Position numbers and translations under genes: made by a program. Shown in pieces: positions 12,449-25,620 of a stretch of DNA of 59,526 nucleotides. Positions within the stretch are counted from its first letter, which is position 1; each line of letters starts with the position of its first letter. A model generated the notes under the pieces. That model had not been told where the DNA came from, searched no databases, and saw nothing but the letters and a program-made list of their open reading frames with translations. The DNA comes from Dechloromonas sp. Dech2017 (lineage in GTDB: Bacteria > Pseudomonadota > Gammaproteobacteria > Burkholderiales > Rhodocyclaceae): assembly GCA_009469585.1 (NCBI GenBank), contig SSXW01000025.1:1-59526 (forward strand), written 5' to 3'.

Positions 12449-13914
12449 TCAGCGCGGCAGGGTTGTCGAGCCCATCAGGAAGGCATCGACCTCGCGGGCG
12501 GCCTGGCGACCCTCGCGGATCGCCCAGACGACCAGCGACTGGCCGCGGCGCACGTCGCCGGCGGCGTAGACCTTGGCGACGTTGGTGGCGTAGCAGCCCT
12601 CGCCGTCGGTGGTCGCCCTGGCGTTCTGGCGGCCGTCCTTGACGACGCCGAAGGCGTCGAGCAGGCCGCCGACCGGGTTGGTGAAGCCCATGGCGAGGAA
12701 GGCAGCATCGCACGGCAGCTCGAATTCCGAACCGGCGACTTCGCTCATCCGGCCTTCTTTCCATTCGACGCGGACGGCCTTCAGGGCCTTGACCTTACCC
12801 TGGCCGTCATCGACGAAGCCCTTGGTGGCGACGGCGAAATCGCGGCTACAGCCTTCGTTGTGCGACGACGAGGTGCGCAGCTTGTACGGCCAGTAGGGCC
12901 AGGTCAGCGCCTTGTTTTCCTCTTCCGGCGGCATCGGCATCAGCTCGAACTGGGTGACCGAAGCGGCGCCATGGCGATTCGAGGTACCGACGCAGTCGGA
13001 ACCGGTGTCGCCGCCACCGATGACGATGACGTGCTTGCCCTTGACGTTGATCGGATTGGCCTTGCCCTGCTGGACTTCCTTGTTCTGTGGAATGAGGAAT
13101 TCGAGCGCGGCGTAAATGCCCTTCAGTTCGCGGCCGGGCACCGGCAGGTCGCGCGGCACTTCCGAACCGGCGGCGAGGATCACCGCGTCGAAATCCTTCT
13201 GCAGTTGCTCGGCCGAAACGTATTCGCCAGCGTCGTTGGCGATGCCGGCCGGCAGGTCCTTGCTGCCGACGATGACCTTGGTCTTGAAGCTGACGCCCTC
13301 GGCTTCCATCTGGGCGACGCGGCGGTCGACCACCGACTTTTCCAGCTTGAAGTCGGGAATGCCGTAGGCCAGCAGGCCGCCCAGGCGGTCGTTCTTCTCG
13401 AACACGGTGACGGCGTGGCCGACCCGCGCCAGCTGCTGGGCGGCGGCCAGGCCGGCCGGGCCGGAGCCGACGATGGCAATTTTCTTGCCGGTCGCCGTCT
13501 TGGCCGGCTGGGGCACGACCCAGCCCATGGCCCAGCCCTTGTCGATGATGAAATGCTCGATCGACTTGATGCCCACCGGGTCGGCGTTGATGCCCAGCGT
13601 ACAGGCGGCCTCGCAGGGGGCCGGGCAGATGCGGCCGGTGAAATCGGGGAAGTTGTTGGTCGAGTGCAGCACATCCAGCGCCTGCTTCCAGTTGCCGTTG
13701 TAAACCAGGTCATTCCAGTCGGGAATGATGTTGTTCACCGGGCAGCCGTTGTTGCAGAAGGGAATGCCGCAATCCATGCAGCGCGCCCCCTGGACCTTGG
13801 CCTGCTCGTCGCTCAGGGAATGGACGAATTCCTTGTAGTGCTTGAGGCGCTGTTCGACCGGCTCGTAAGCCTCGGAAAGGCGGTCGAACTCCATGAATCC
13901 TGTCGGCTTGCCCA

Positions 13915-13915
<1 letters not shown>
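12449..13915 (-). CDS. gltD: Glutamate synthase (NADPH) small subunit
   Basis: A 488-residue beta subunit of glutamate synthase. It oxidises NADPH through FAD and passes electrons to the large subunit. The N-terminal Fe-S region has [18 protein letters not shown] and [13 protein letters not shown]. The FAD-binding motif is [12 protein letters not shown] and the NADPH motif is [13 protein letters not shown]. Its ATG shares one base with the gltB stop (TAATG), so the two subunits are translationally coupled. A strong terminator follows. Confidence 0.97.
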
Positions 13916-18552
<4,637 letters not shown>

Positions 18553-18661
18553 CACACGCGTTCCTTCAAGTAACTTTGCCTGTTATTGACAGGCGAATGA
18601 CAAAAAAGCCGGGCGTCATAATCCGCACGTCGGCCTTCACAAAATTCAGAGGCAACCATCG

Positions 18662-18715
18662 AATATACTGGTAAACCCCTGCCGATTCAAGATGCTGCGA
18701 CGCACCAATGCAGCA
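18662..18715 (-). promoter_or_regulatory. Putative gltBD promoter with upstream inverted repeat
   Basis: On the minus strand, TTGAAT (18685-18690), a 17-bp spacer and TATATT (18662-18667) form a good sigma-70 promoter, about 110 bp before the gltB start. Immediately upstream of the -35 box, TGCTGC-N11-GCAGCA (18693-18715) is an inverted repeat. It sits where an activator would bind. Confidence 0.55.
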
Positions 18716-18736
18716 CAGGATGTGGCCGGCACGCCC

Positions 18737-19834
18737 TCAGCGGGTGCATCGTGCCTCGATGGCCCGGCCGATTTGCGCGGCGCTGGCCTGGTCCGAAACG
18801 ACGGCTTGACCGATGCCCCGCAACAGCACCAAACGTAGCTTGCCATCCTGAACCTTCTTGTCATGGCTCATCAGGTCGAGATAGCGATCCACGCCGAGTA
18901 CCGGCCCGGTAACCGGCAAGCCGGCACGGTGAAAGAGTTCTTCGATCCGCCGCACCGATGCCTCGTCAATCCAGCCCAGATCCTGCGACAGTTGCGCAGC
19001 AATTAGCGTGCCGGCCGCCACCGCTTCGCCATGCAGCCATTCGCCATAACCGAGCCCGGCCTCGATGGCATGGCCGAAGGTATGGCCGAGATTGAGCAGA
19101 GCACGCTCGCCGCGCTCGTGTTCGTCGGCGGCAACCACCTCGGCCTTGTTGGCGCAGGAACGGTGAACCGCATAGGCCAGCACTTCCTTGTTCCGCACCA
19201 GCAGTTTTTCGAGATTGCCTTCCAGCCAGGCGAAAAATTCCGGATCGCGGATCAGCCCGTACTTGATGACTTCCGCCAGGCCGGCTTTCAACTCGCGATC
19301 GGGCAGCGTGTCCAGCGTCGCGATGTCAGCCAGCACCAGTTGCGGCTGGTAGAAGGCGCCGATCATGTTCTTGCCGAGCGGGTGGTTGATCGCGGTCTTG
19401 CCGCCCACCGAGGAATCAACCTGCGACAACAGTGTGGTCGGAACCTGGATGAAAGGCATGCCACGCTGGTAACAGGCTGCGGCAAAGCCGCCCATGTCGC
19501 CGATCACCCCGCCACCGAGCGCAACAAGAGTAGTTCCGCGCTCGCAGCGCGCGCCGAGCAGGCCATCGAAAATCAGGTTCAGCGTTTCCCAGGTCTTGTA
19601 TTGCTCGCCATCCGGCAGGACCACGGGAATCATTGAAATTTCGGCCTTTTCCAGCGTCGACCGCAGCGATTCCAGGTAAAGCGGGGCGACGGTGACGTTG
19701 GTCACGACGACAACCTTTTTCTGCTTGAGACAGGGCAGGATCAGGTCGCTACGCGACAGGACTCCGGCACCGATATGGATCGGGTAGGAGCGCTCGCCCA
19801 ACTCGACCTTGAGCGTTCTTGTCACTGCTTGCAT
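18737..19834 (-). CDS. aroB: 3-dehydroquinate synthase
   Basis: A 365-residue enzyme of the shikimate pathway that cyclises DAHP to 3-dehydroquinate with NAD and Zn. Seen: the NAD-binding [12 protein letters not shown] and [16 protein letters not shown], the [20 protein letters not shown] block, and the metal-ligand region [27 protein letters not shown]. Length agrees with E. coli AroB (362). The start overlaps the end of aroK by 13 bp. aroK-aroB downstream of pilQ is the common betaproteobacterial order. Confidence 0.96.
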   Translation of the reverse strand: MQAVTRTLKVELGERSYPIHIGAGVLSRSDLILPCLKQKKVVVVTNVTVAPLYLESLRSTLEKAEISMIPVVLPDGEQYKTWETLNLIFDGLLGARCERGTTLVALGGGVIGDMGGFAAACYQRGMPFIQVPTTLLSQVDSSVGGKTAINHPLGKNMIGAFYQPQLVLADIATLDTLPDRELKAGLAEVIKYGLIRDPEFFAWLEGNLEKLLVRNKEVLAYAVHRSCANKAEVVAADEHERGERALLNLGHTFGHAIEAGLGYGEWLHGEAVAAGTLIAAQLSQDLGWIDEASVRRIEELFHRAGLPVTGPVLGVDRYLDLMSHDKKVQDGKLRLVLLRGIGQAVVSDQASAAQIGRAIEARCTR

Positions 19835-20349
19835 AAGCGATTGAATTCCTTGAACAGATACTGGACGATACCGGCTGCCACCAAATGCGTTCCATCAACC
19901 ACGAGGTGCGCCGTTTCCCGATATAGAGGATCGCGCGTGGCGTGAAGTTCCTCCAAGCGGGCCAGCGGATCGGGGACATTGAGCAGCGGCCGATTGCGGT
20001 CGTGGCGAGTCCGCTCGTAGAGCAGGCGGGGCGGCACATTGAGATAGACCACCCAGCCGGTATCGTGCAAGCGCTGGCGGTTTTCCGGATTCAGTACGAC
20101 TCCGCCGCCGGTGGCCAGCACGATGCTGCCGGACTCGGTCAACTCCTGGATGGTTTGCGCTTCGCGGCGACGAAAACCCTCCTCGCCCTCAATTTCGAAG
20201 ATGGTCGGAATCGGCACGCCTGTCCGCTCGACGATCTCGTGGTCGGAGTCGAAAAATGGACGCCCCAGGCGTTTGGCCAATTGACGGCCAACGGTAGTCT
20301 TGCCCGCACCCATCAGGCCAACGAGGTAGATATTTCGACGAGATTCCAT
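19822..20349 (-). CDS. aroK: Shikimate kinase
   Basis: A 175-residue P-loop kinase that phosphorylates shikimate at O3. Walker A is [11 protein letters not shown]. The shikimate-binding residues lie in FFDSDHEI and FRRREAQ, with the ATGGGVVL strand and the LID region HDRNRPLL. I chose the ATG at 20349 ([11 protein letters not shown]); the longer frame to 20385 would run into the pilQ terminator. It overlaps aroB by 13 bp. Confidence 0.95.
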   Translation of the reverse strand: MESRRNIYLVGLMGAGKTTVGRQLAKRLGRPFFDSDHEIVERTGVPIPTIFEIEGEEGFRRREAQTIQELTESGSIVLATGGGVVLNPENRQRLHDTGWVVYLNVPPRLLYERTRHDRNRPLLNVPDPLARLEELHATRDPLYRETAHLVVDGTHLVAAGIVQYLFKEFNRLCKQ

Positions 20350-20382
20350 CCTGCGCGATTTTATCCGAGTCTGTGACGGTGA

Positions 20383-20413
20383 CAAAAAATAAGGGCCGGC
20401 ACTGCCGACCCTT
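20383..20413 (-). terminator. Intrinsic terminator of the pilMNOPQ operon
   Basis: A minus-strand stem AAGGGTCGGC / GCCGGCCCTT (one wobble) with loop AGT, followed by ATTTTTTG. It lies 20 bp after the pilQ stop and before the aroK start, so aroK-aroB probably has its own promoter or relies on readthrough. Confidence 0.8.
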
Positions 20414-20433
20414 GCAATGGAGATCCGATCCGA

Positions 20434-22590
20434 TTAGTCGAAGCGCATCTTGTCCGACATCAGGCGCGGCGTGATGAAGACCAGCAACTCGCGCCGGTCG
20501 ACCGTCTCGCTTTTCGTCTTGAACAACCATCCCAGGCCCGGAATGTCGCCGAGAAGCGGAATTTTGCTGACCGTATCGCTGTTCTTGGTCACAAAAACGC
20601 CCCCGATCACCACGGTGCCACCATTCTCGACCACCACAGCAGTCTCGACGACCGAGCTCTTGATCGGCGGATTCAGGAAACCATTAACGGCGACAGCGCG
20701 CTCCCAGTCCGGCTCCTCTTTTTTGACGATCAACTGCATCCGTACCGTACCCTCGGGCGTGATCTGGGGGGTGACCTCCAATGACAGCTTGGCCGGCTTG
20801 AAGTTGACCGTGTAGGTTTGGGCACCTGTCGTCACCGCTTGCGTAGTGATGTACGGAATCTCCGTGCCATCCTCGATTTTGGCCTTGACGTTGTTGGCAG
20901 TGATGACCCGCGGACTGGAAATGATCTTCCCGATGCCATCTTTTTCCAGCGCCGACAATTCGAGATTCAGGATGCGGGTAATCGACGCATTGAACAGTGA
21001 GAGCGCCAAGGTGCCACCACTCGAAGCGCCGGAAGGCAGATTGACGCCGAACATCGACTGCTGGTTCAGCCTGGCAGGCGTTGTCGTGGTTCCCGAGGTA
21101 ACGGCGGGACTCACCGTCCCCCCTGCCGTGTAGACCCCGGTCCCGCCAATCTGCACCGGCTTGGAGTTGATGAAGCCGAGCTTGACCCCAAGATCGCGAT
21201 TGAACGAATCGTTGGCCTCCACCACCCGCGCCTCGATCAGCACCTGGCGGGCGCCGACGTCGATGGCGTTGATGAAGGAGCGGATCTCTTCGAGCTTGGA
21301 CGGAATATCGTTGATGAAGATTATATTGGTCTGCGGATCGGCTACCGCACTACCCCTCTTGCTGAGTATGCGCTGTACCGGGATTCCAGTAGTTCCCCCG
21401 CTGGCCGTTGACACGCCGGCCAGCAAACGGGCGACATCAGCCGCCTTCTGGTAATTAAGCTGGAACTGCTCGAGCTTGATCGGTTCCAGTTCGCTGATCT
21501 GCTGCCGGGACTCGAAATCCAGCTTTTCACGGGTGGCGATTTCATCGCGTGGGGCAATCATGATGATGTTGCCCTTCTTGCGCATGTCCAGCCCCTTTTG
21601 CTGGAAAATGATGTCGATCACCTGATCGGCCGGCACATCCTTCAAGACCAGCGTCGTGGTCCCGGTCACCGTTTCGCTGATCACCGCATTGAGCCCGAGC
21701 TCTTCGGCCATCAGGCGAAGCAGAGCGCGAACGTCGCCGTTCTGGTAATTGATGCTAACCCGCGGTCCCTGGTAACCGACCTTGGAACCCTGCACCAGCT
21801 TGTTCGGATCCTCGACGACACGCTTGACCTCGACGACGAACTGGTTATCACTCTGGTAGGCGTTGTGCTCCCACAAACCAGTGGGCGTGATGGTCATGCG
21901 CACATTGTCGCCATAGGCCTTGGTCTCGACCATGGTGACCGGGGTGGCGAAATCGGTCACGTCGAGTTTGCGACGCAAGCGGTCGGGAACAGTCGTCTTG
22001 GCAAAGTCGACAATCAGGTTGCGGCCCTGCTGCCGGATGTCTATCCCAGTACCGGAATCGCTAAGATCAACAATGATCCGCCCCTCGCCATCCCGTCCGC
22101 GACGAAACACCACGTCATTAACCGAATGCTTGGTCCCAACTAGGCTTTCCTCGGCAAATCGCGTCGTCCTTTGTGCCGCGGAGTCGGACACCCGTTCGAT
22201 CGGCGACAGGGTCACGTAAAGCGCCTTGCCGTCGAGACGGGTCCGGTAGTTCAAATTCCTGACCAGATTGAGCACGACACGGGTCCGGTCACCGACCTGG
22301 ACGACATTCATGCTGCGCAGATCGCCCTGGTTGAACACCTCGGCATTCTTGCCCAGGCCATTCGCGGTCGACTGGAAATCAAGTGCAATCTTGGCTGGGC
22401 TGGCCACGCTGAAACCCGGCGGCGGCGAAGTCAAGGGCTCCTTCAGATCGATCTTCAGAGCGATGTCGTTACCCTGCTGGGCCACGGTCACCGCCTCGAT
22501 GCTATTTGCTGGCGCCGGCTCGGCACGCACCGCAGACCACAAGGAAAGGCAGGCAATGGCGACAGCTATCTTGTAATTGATCATTTTCAT
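20434..22590 (-). CDS. pilQ: Type IV pilus secretin
   Basis: A 718-residue outer-membrane secretin through which the pilus emerges. Signal peptide at residues 1-23 (MKMINYKIAVAIACLSLWSA). Two AMIN-type domains probably fill 30-270 and bind peptidoglycan. An STN/N0 domain follows (RVSINYQNGDVRALLRLMAE, PADQVIDIIFQQKGLDMRKK), then an N1 domain. The C-terminal secretin core contains VLIEARVVEANDSFNRDLGV, VENGGTVVIGGVFV and PLLGDIPGLGWLFKTKSE. It starts within the pilP stop (ATGA overlap) and ends the operon. Confidence 0.97.
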   Translation of the reverse strand: MKMINYKIAVAIACLSLWSAVRAEPAPANSIEAVTVAQQGNDIALKIDLKEPLTSPPPGFSVASPAKIALDFQSTANGLGKNAEVFNQGDLRSMNVVQVGDRTRVVLNLVRNLNYRTRLDGKALYVTLSPIERVSDSAAQRTTRFAEESLVGTKHSVNDVVFRRGRDGEGRIIVDLSDSGTGIDIRQQGRNLIVDFAKTTVPDRLRRKLDVTDFATPVTMVETKAYGDNVRMTITPTGLWEHNAYQSDNQFVVEVKRVVEDPNKLVQGSKVGYQGPRVSINYQNGDVRALLRLMAEELGLNAVISETVTGTTTLVLKDVPADQVIDIIFQQKGLDMRKKGNIIMIAPRDEIATREKLDFESRQQISELEPIKLEQFQLNYQKAADVARLLAGVSTASGGTTGIPVQRILSKRGSAVADPQTNIIFINDIPSKLEEIRSFINAIDVGARQVLIEARVVEANDSFNRDLGVKLGFINSKPVQIGGTGVYTAGGTVSPAVTSGTTTTPARLNQQSMFGVNLPSGASSGGTLALSLFNASITRILNLELSALEKDGIGKIISSPRVITANNVKAKIEDGTEIPYITTQAVTTGAQTYTVNFKPAKLSLEVTPQITPEGTVRMQLIVKKEEPDWERAVAVNGFLNPPIKSSVVETAVVVENGGTVVIGGVFVTKNSDTVSKIPLLGDIPGLGWLFKTKSETVDRRELLVFITPRLMSDKMRFD

Positions 22591-23132
22591 TTCTTGCTAC
22601 CCTCCGTACTCTGCAGGTAAAGCGAACTCTTGCGCTCGGTCCAGTCGCCCGCAGAATCCTGAATCAATTCCCGAAGTTGAAGCTCGTTATCGGAAACCTG
22701 AGTCACCATGCCAAAATCGAGTCCCATGTAATCCCCCACCTTGACCTGCTTGACCTTGTCATCAACCTGAATGACCGCCATGGGGCGCTTGTTGACATTG
22801 AGATAGCCAATCATCTTCAAGGACTCGATTGGATACTTCTCAAGAAGACTATTGCGAATTTCACGTGCCTCGAAATCGGGCTGAAAGGCCCCGCCTTTTC
22901 CGGCCAATTGCTTGTATTTCGAATCCGGCTCGATCTTGCTCGACTTGTAAGGATCGACGATGCCATCCACTTCATAGGGCACCGGCTCGTAGGGCTTGAC
23001 CTCGGGGAGCTTGGGGACGTTCCCCCGCATATCCCGCGAGTTTTCCGCCATCCACTGCTTCAGATCTTCGTGGTCGCCATCCCCGCAACCCGCGAGAACG
23101 CCACACAAGGCGACAAGCAATATCCGCTTCAC
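22587..23132 (-). CDS. pilP: Type IV pilus alignment lipoprotein
   Basis: A 181-residue inner-membrane lipoprotein that links the PilNO complex to the PilQ secretin. The lipobox LAGC puts the lipidated Cys at residue 16. A disordered Pro-rich linker follows (KLPEVKPYEPVPYEV), then the small beta-sandwich (LKMIGYLNVNKRPMAVIQ, VGDYMGLDFGMV). It overlaps pilO and pilQ by four bases each. Confidence 0.96.
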   Translation of the reverse strand: MKRILLVALCGVLAGCGDGDHEDLKQWMAENSRDMRGNVPKLPEVKPYEPVPYEVDGIVDPYKSSKIEPDSKYKQLAGKGGAFQPDFEAREIRNSLLEKYPIESLKMIGYLNVNKRPMAVIQVDDKVKQVKVGDYMGLDFGMVTQVSDNELQLRELIQDSAGDWTERKSSLYLQSTEGSKK

Positions 23133-23812
23133 TTTCTCGCTCCTTGCTCGGCTTTTTTCTGTTGCTCGGCCTTCCTCTGCTTGGCCACTTCCTCTTCATC
23201 AAGATAGCGGAAAGTCTTGGTGATTGCGTCCAGCGACAGTTGCCCGCCATCCTTGACCGGAACGATGGAGATATTGTTCAGGGTGACGATGCGTGGCAAT
23301 TTGGCGATATCCGCAGCAAAAGCCCCCAGATCATGATAGCCCCCGTTGATCTTGACCGAAATGGGCAATTCGGCATAGAAATCATGAATTTGCTCTTGCC
23401 CAGGCTTGAACAGTTCGAATTGCAACCCGCGGCCCAAGCCAGCCTGGTTCACCTCGATCAGCAAGGCTTCGATCTCGGACTTATCGGGCAGTTGCTTGAG
23501 CAAGGCGCCGAACGAGCGATCAATTTCGGCCAATTGCTGGATATATAGATCGAGATTGACGGCCTGCCGCTTTTTTTCTAGGTATTGCTGCTTGAGCGTT
23601 TCTTCCTCGCGCTCCCGGGTCTCCAGTTCGATGAATTGGTCGTTCCATACGAACCACCATCCCGCCAGCAGAAAGGCCGCAAACAGGCCGACCAAAACGG
23701 TCACCTTGGGAATGACCGGCCAGGCACCCGGATCATTCGGATTCATGAACCGGAAGTCGTCGGCGACGGCCTTGAAATCGATCGCGGGAAGGGAAATAGC
23801 CTTGGCTTTCAC
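23129..23812 (-). CDS. pilO: Type IV pilus inner-membrane protein PilO
   Basis: A 227-residue bitopic protein. A short cytoplasmic N-terminus precedes one membrane helix (about 31-51, VTVLVGLFAAFLLAGWWFVW), a coiled coil (ETREREEETLKQQYLEKKRQ) and a ferredoxin-like periplasmic domain (FGALLKQLPDKSEIEALLIE, YHDLGAFAADIAKLPRIVTL). The C-terminal tail is charged and Lys-rich. It dimerises with PilN. ATGA overlaps on both sides. Confidence 0.96.
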   Translation of the reverse strand: MKAKAISLPAIDFKAVADDFRFMNPNDPGAWPVIPKVTVLVGLFAAFLLAGWWFVWNDQFIELETREREEETLKQQYLEKKRQAVNLDLYIQQLAEIDRSFGALLKQLPDKSEIEALLIEVNQAGLGRGLQFELFKPGQEQIHDFYAELPISVKINGGYHDLGAFAADIAKLPRIVTLNNISIVPVKDGGQLSLDAITKTFRYLDEEEVAKQRKAEQQKKAEQGARK

Positions 23813-24378
23813 TTCTTCTCCTTCACTTCCTCAGCCTGAACACGCGTCAAAACGAAATTCATCCCGAACTCATTGGCCCGACGCCCGTTCAGAACAACCG
23901 CCTTGCTCTCGATCAACTGCGGCGCCTCCAGCCACGGTGAAGCCTCGAGATTACGCATCAAGGCCGACAGACGCGCATTCGATTGGGCGTATCCGGTTAT
24001 ATTGACCTTCAGACCATCCTGCCTCAAGGACTTGAGATAGATACCGTCGGGCACCTGCTTGACCAGTTCGCTCAGCAAATAGACGGTTTCGCCACGATCG
24101 CGCTGAAGGCTTTCGATGACCTGCTTGCGTGCCAACAGGGCCTGGGTCTGCTCCTTCAATCGCTTGATCTGATCGAGGTCCTTGTCGAGCAGGGCGATTT
24201 CCGACTTGAGGAAACTATTGGCACTCTCCTGGTTGCTGATGGCACCGCCGATCAGCGTGTAGCCGGCGAATACCACCAGGGCACCCAGCACGGAAACCAG
24301 CCCGGCGAGCACGATGAACTGTTCGCGCCGCGCTTTTTTTGCTTGTTCACGATGGGGAAGGAGGTTAATGCGAATCAT
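23809..24378 (-). CDS. pilN: Type IV pilus inner-membrane protein PilN
   Basis: A 189-residue bitopic protein. The conserved cytoplasmic MIRINLLPHREQ, which binds PilM, is at the N-terminus. A membrane helix (about 22-44), a coiled coil and a periplasmic ferredoxin-like fold (VKQVPDGIYLKSLRQDGLKV) follow. It is coupled to pilM and pilO by four-base overlaps. Confidence 0.96.
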   Translation of the reverse strand: MIRINLLPHREQAKKARREQFIVLAGLVSVLGALVVFAGYTLIGGAISNQESANSFLKSEIALLDKDLDQIKRLKEQTQALLARKQVIESLQRDRGETVYLLSELVKQVPDGIYLKSLRQDGLKVNITGYAQSNARLSALMRNLEASPWLEAPQLIESKAVVLNGRRANEFGMNFVLTRVQAEEVKEKK

Positions 24379-25460
24379 GATGGATCGAACCTCCGCAAGG
24401 CCAGGCCGCAGGCCACCATCAACGACGAAGCGTCAGCCAGCAGGCTCTTTGCCCGTACACGATCCGAAAGCACCATGTTGGCAAACGGATTGGCAATCAG
24501 GGTATTGACCTGGGTACGCGTCGCCACCACCTCGTCGACCCCGGGAATCACCGCGCAACCGCCGGCCAGGACGATGTGGTCAACCTGATTGTACTGGGTG
24601 GAGGTGAAGAAGAACTGCAAGGCCCGGGAAACCTCGAGCGCCAGATTCTCCATGAAAGGATTCAGCAACTCGACCTCGTAGCCATCGGGCAGATTCCCCG
24701 AACGTTTAGCCGTCTCGGCGTCTTCGTTGGTCATTCCGTAGTGACGAGCGATATCCTGGGTCAACTGGCTGCCGCCAAACGCCTGCTCCCGGCCATAGAC
24801 CTGCTGCCCATTACGGAGCACGGTCAGACTCATGACGCTGGCTCCGGCGTCGATCAGGGCGACGACCTGGTTCTTGCCGGCTTCCGGTAGCTGACGCTCG
24901 ATCAATTCGAAAGCAGCCAAGGCGGCAAACGACTCGACATCAACGACCATGGCCTTTAGGCCAGCCGCATCGGCCACCGCCACCCGGTCCTCGACCCGTT
25001 CCTTCTTCGAGGCAGCGATCAGCACCTCGATTTCGTCGGGCACCGCCGGGGCCGGCCCGATGATCTGGTAATCCAGATTGACCTCGTCGATGGAGAAGGG
25101 AATGTACTGATTCGCCTCCATCTCGACTTGGGCCTCGAGTTCTTCGTCGCGCAAACCTGCCGGCACGATGATTTTCTTTGAGATGACCGCCGAACCGGGT
25201 AAGGCCATGGCGACATTTCGCGTCGAAGTACCCATGCGCTTCCAGGCACGCTTGACGCAGTCAACCACCCCTTCCAGATTGGCGATATTGCCATCGGATA
25301 CCGCATCCTTGGGCAACACCTCGACGGTGTAGCGCTCAACGCGATAACCCTCTTTCCCGTTGGCGGTCAGCTCGACCATCTTGACGGCGGACGAACTGAT
25401 GTCCAACCCGAACAGGGAGCGCGCCTTGGGATTTAACAACGCCGAGATATCGAAGCCCAC
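24375..25460 (-). CDS. pilM: Type IV pilus cytoplasmic actin-like protein PilM
   Basis: A 361-residue actin/FtsA-fold ATP-binding protein that docks on PilN and links the pilus motor to the envelope complex. Seen: FGLDISSSAVKMVEL (phosphate 1), VVALIDAGASVMSLTVLR (phosphate 2) and HIVLAGGCAVIPGVDEVV (adenosine motif). It is the first gene of pilMNOPQ and diverges from the PBP1A gene across a 160-bp region, the usual arrangement. Confidence 0.97.
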   Translation of the reverse strand: MGFDISALLNPKARSLFGLDISSSAVKMVELTANGKEGYRVERYTVEVLPKDAVSDGNIANLEGVVDCVKRAWKRMGTSTRNVAMALPGSAVISKKIIVPAGLRDEELEAQVEMEANQYIPFSIDEVNLDYQIIGPAPAVPDEIEVLIAASKKERVEDRVAVADAAGLKAMVVDVESFAALAAFELIERQLPEAGKNQVVALIDAGASVMSLTVLRNGQQVYGREQAFGGSQLTQDIARHYGMTNEDAETAKRSGNLPDGYEVELLNPFMENLALEVSRALQFFFTSTQYNQVDHIVLAGGCAVIPGVDEVVATRTQVNTLIANPFANMVLSDRVRAKSLLADASSLMVACGLALRRFDPS

Positions 25461-25581
25461 CAGACCCCCAAAAAGTCCTTACGGATTACGAAGTTACAAA
25501 TATAACCAATAATTCACTTCAGATGCTAGCAACAAGCCACAGGCATGTAAAGCATTTTCCGGACGGGAAAACGGCGCAGCG

Positions 25582-25587
25582 TATAAT
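25582..25587 (+). promoter_or_regulatory. Putative -10 box of the PBP1A gene
   Basis: A perfect TATAAT sits 33 bp upstream of the PBP1A start in the divergent pilM-PBP1A region. The corresponding -35 box is weak. Confidence 0.45.
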
Positions 25588-25620
25588 CGGCGCAACTCAA
25601 ATCACAATGCGTCCCTCACC

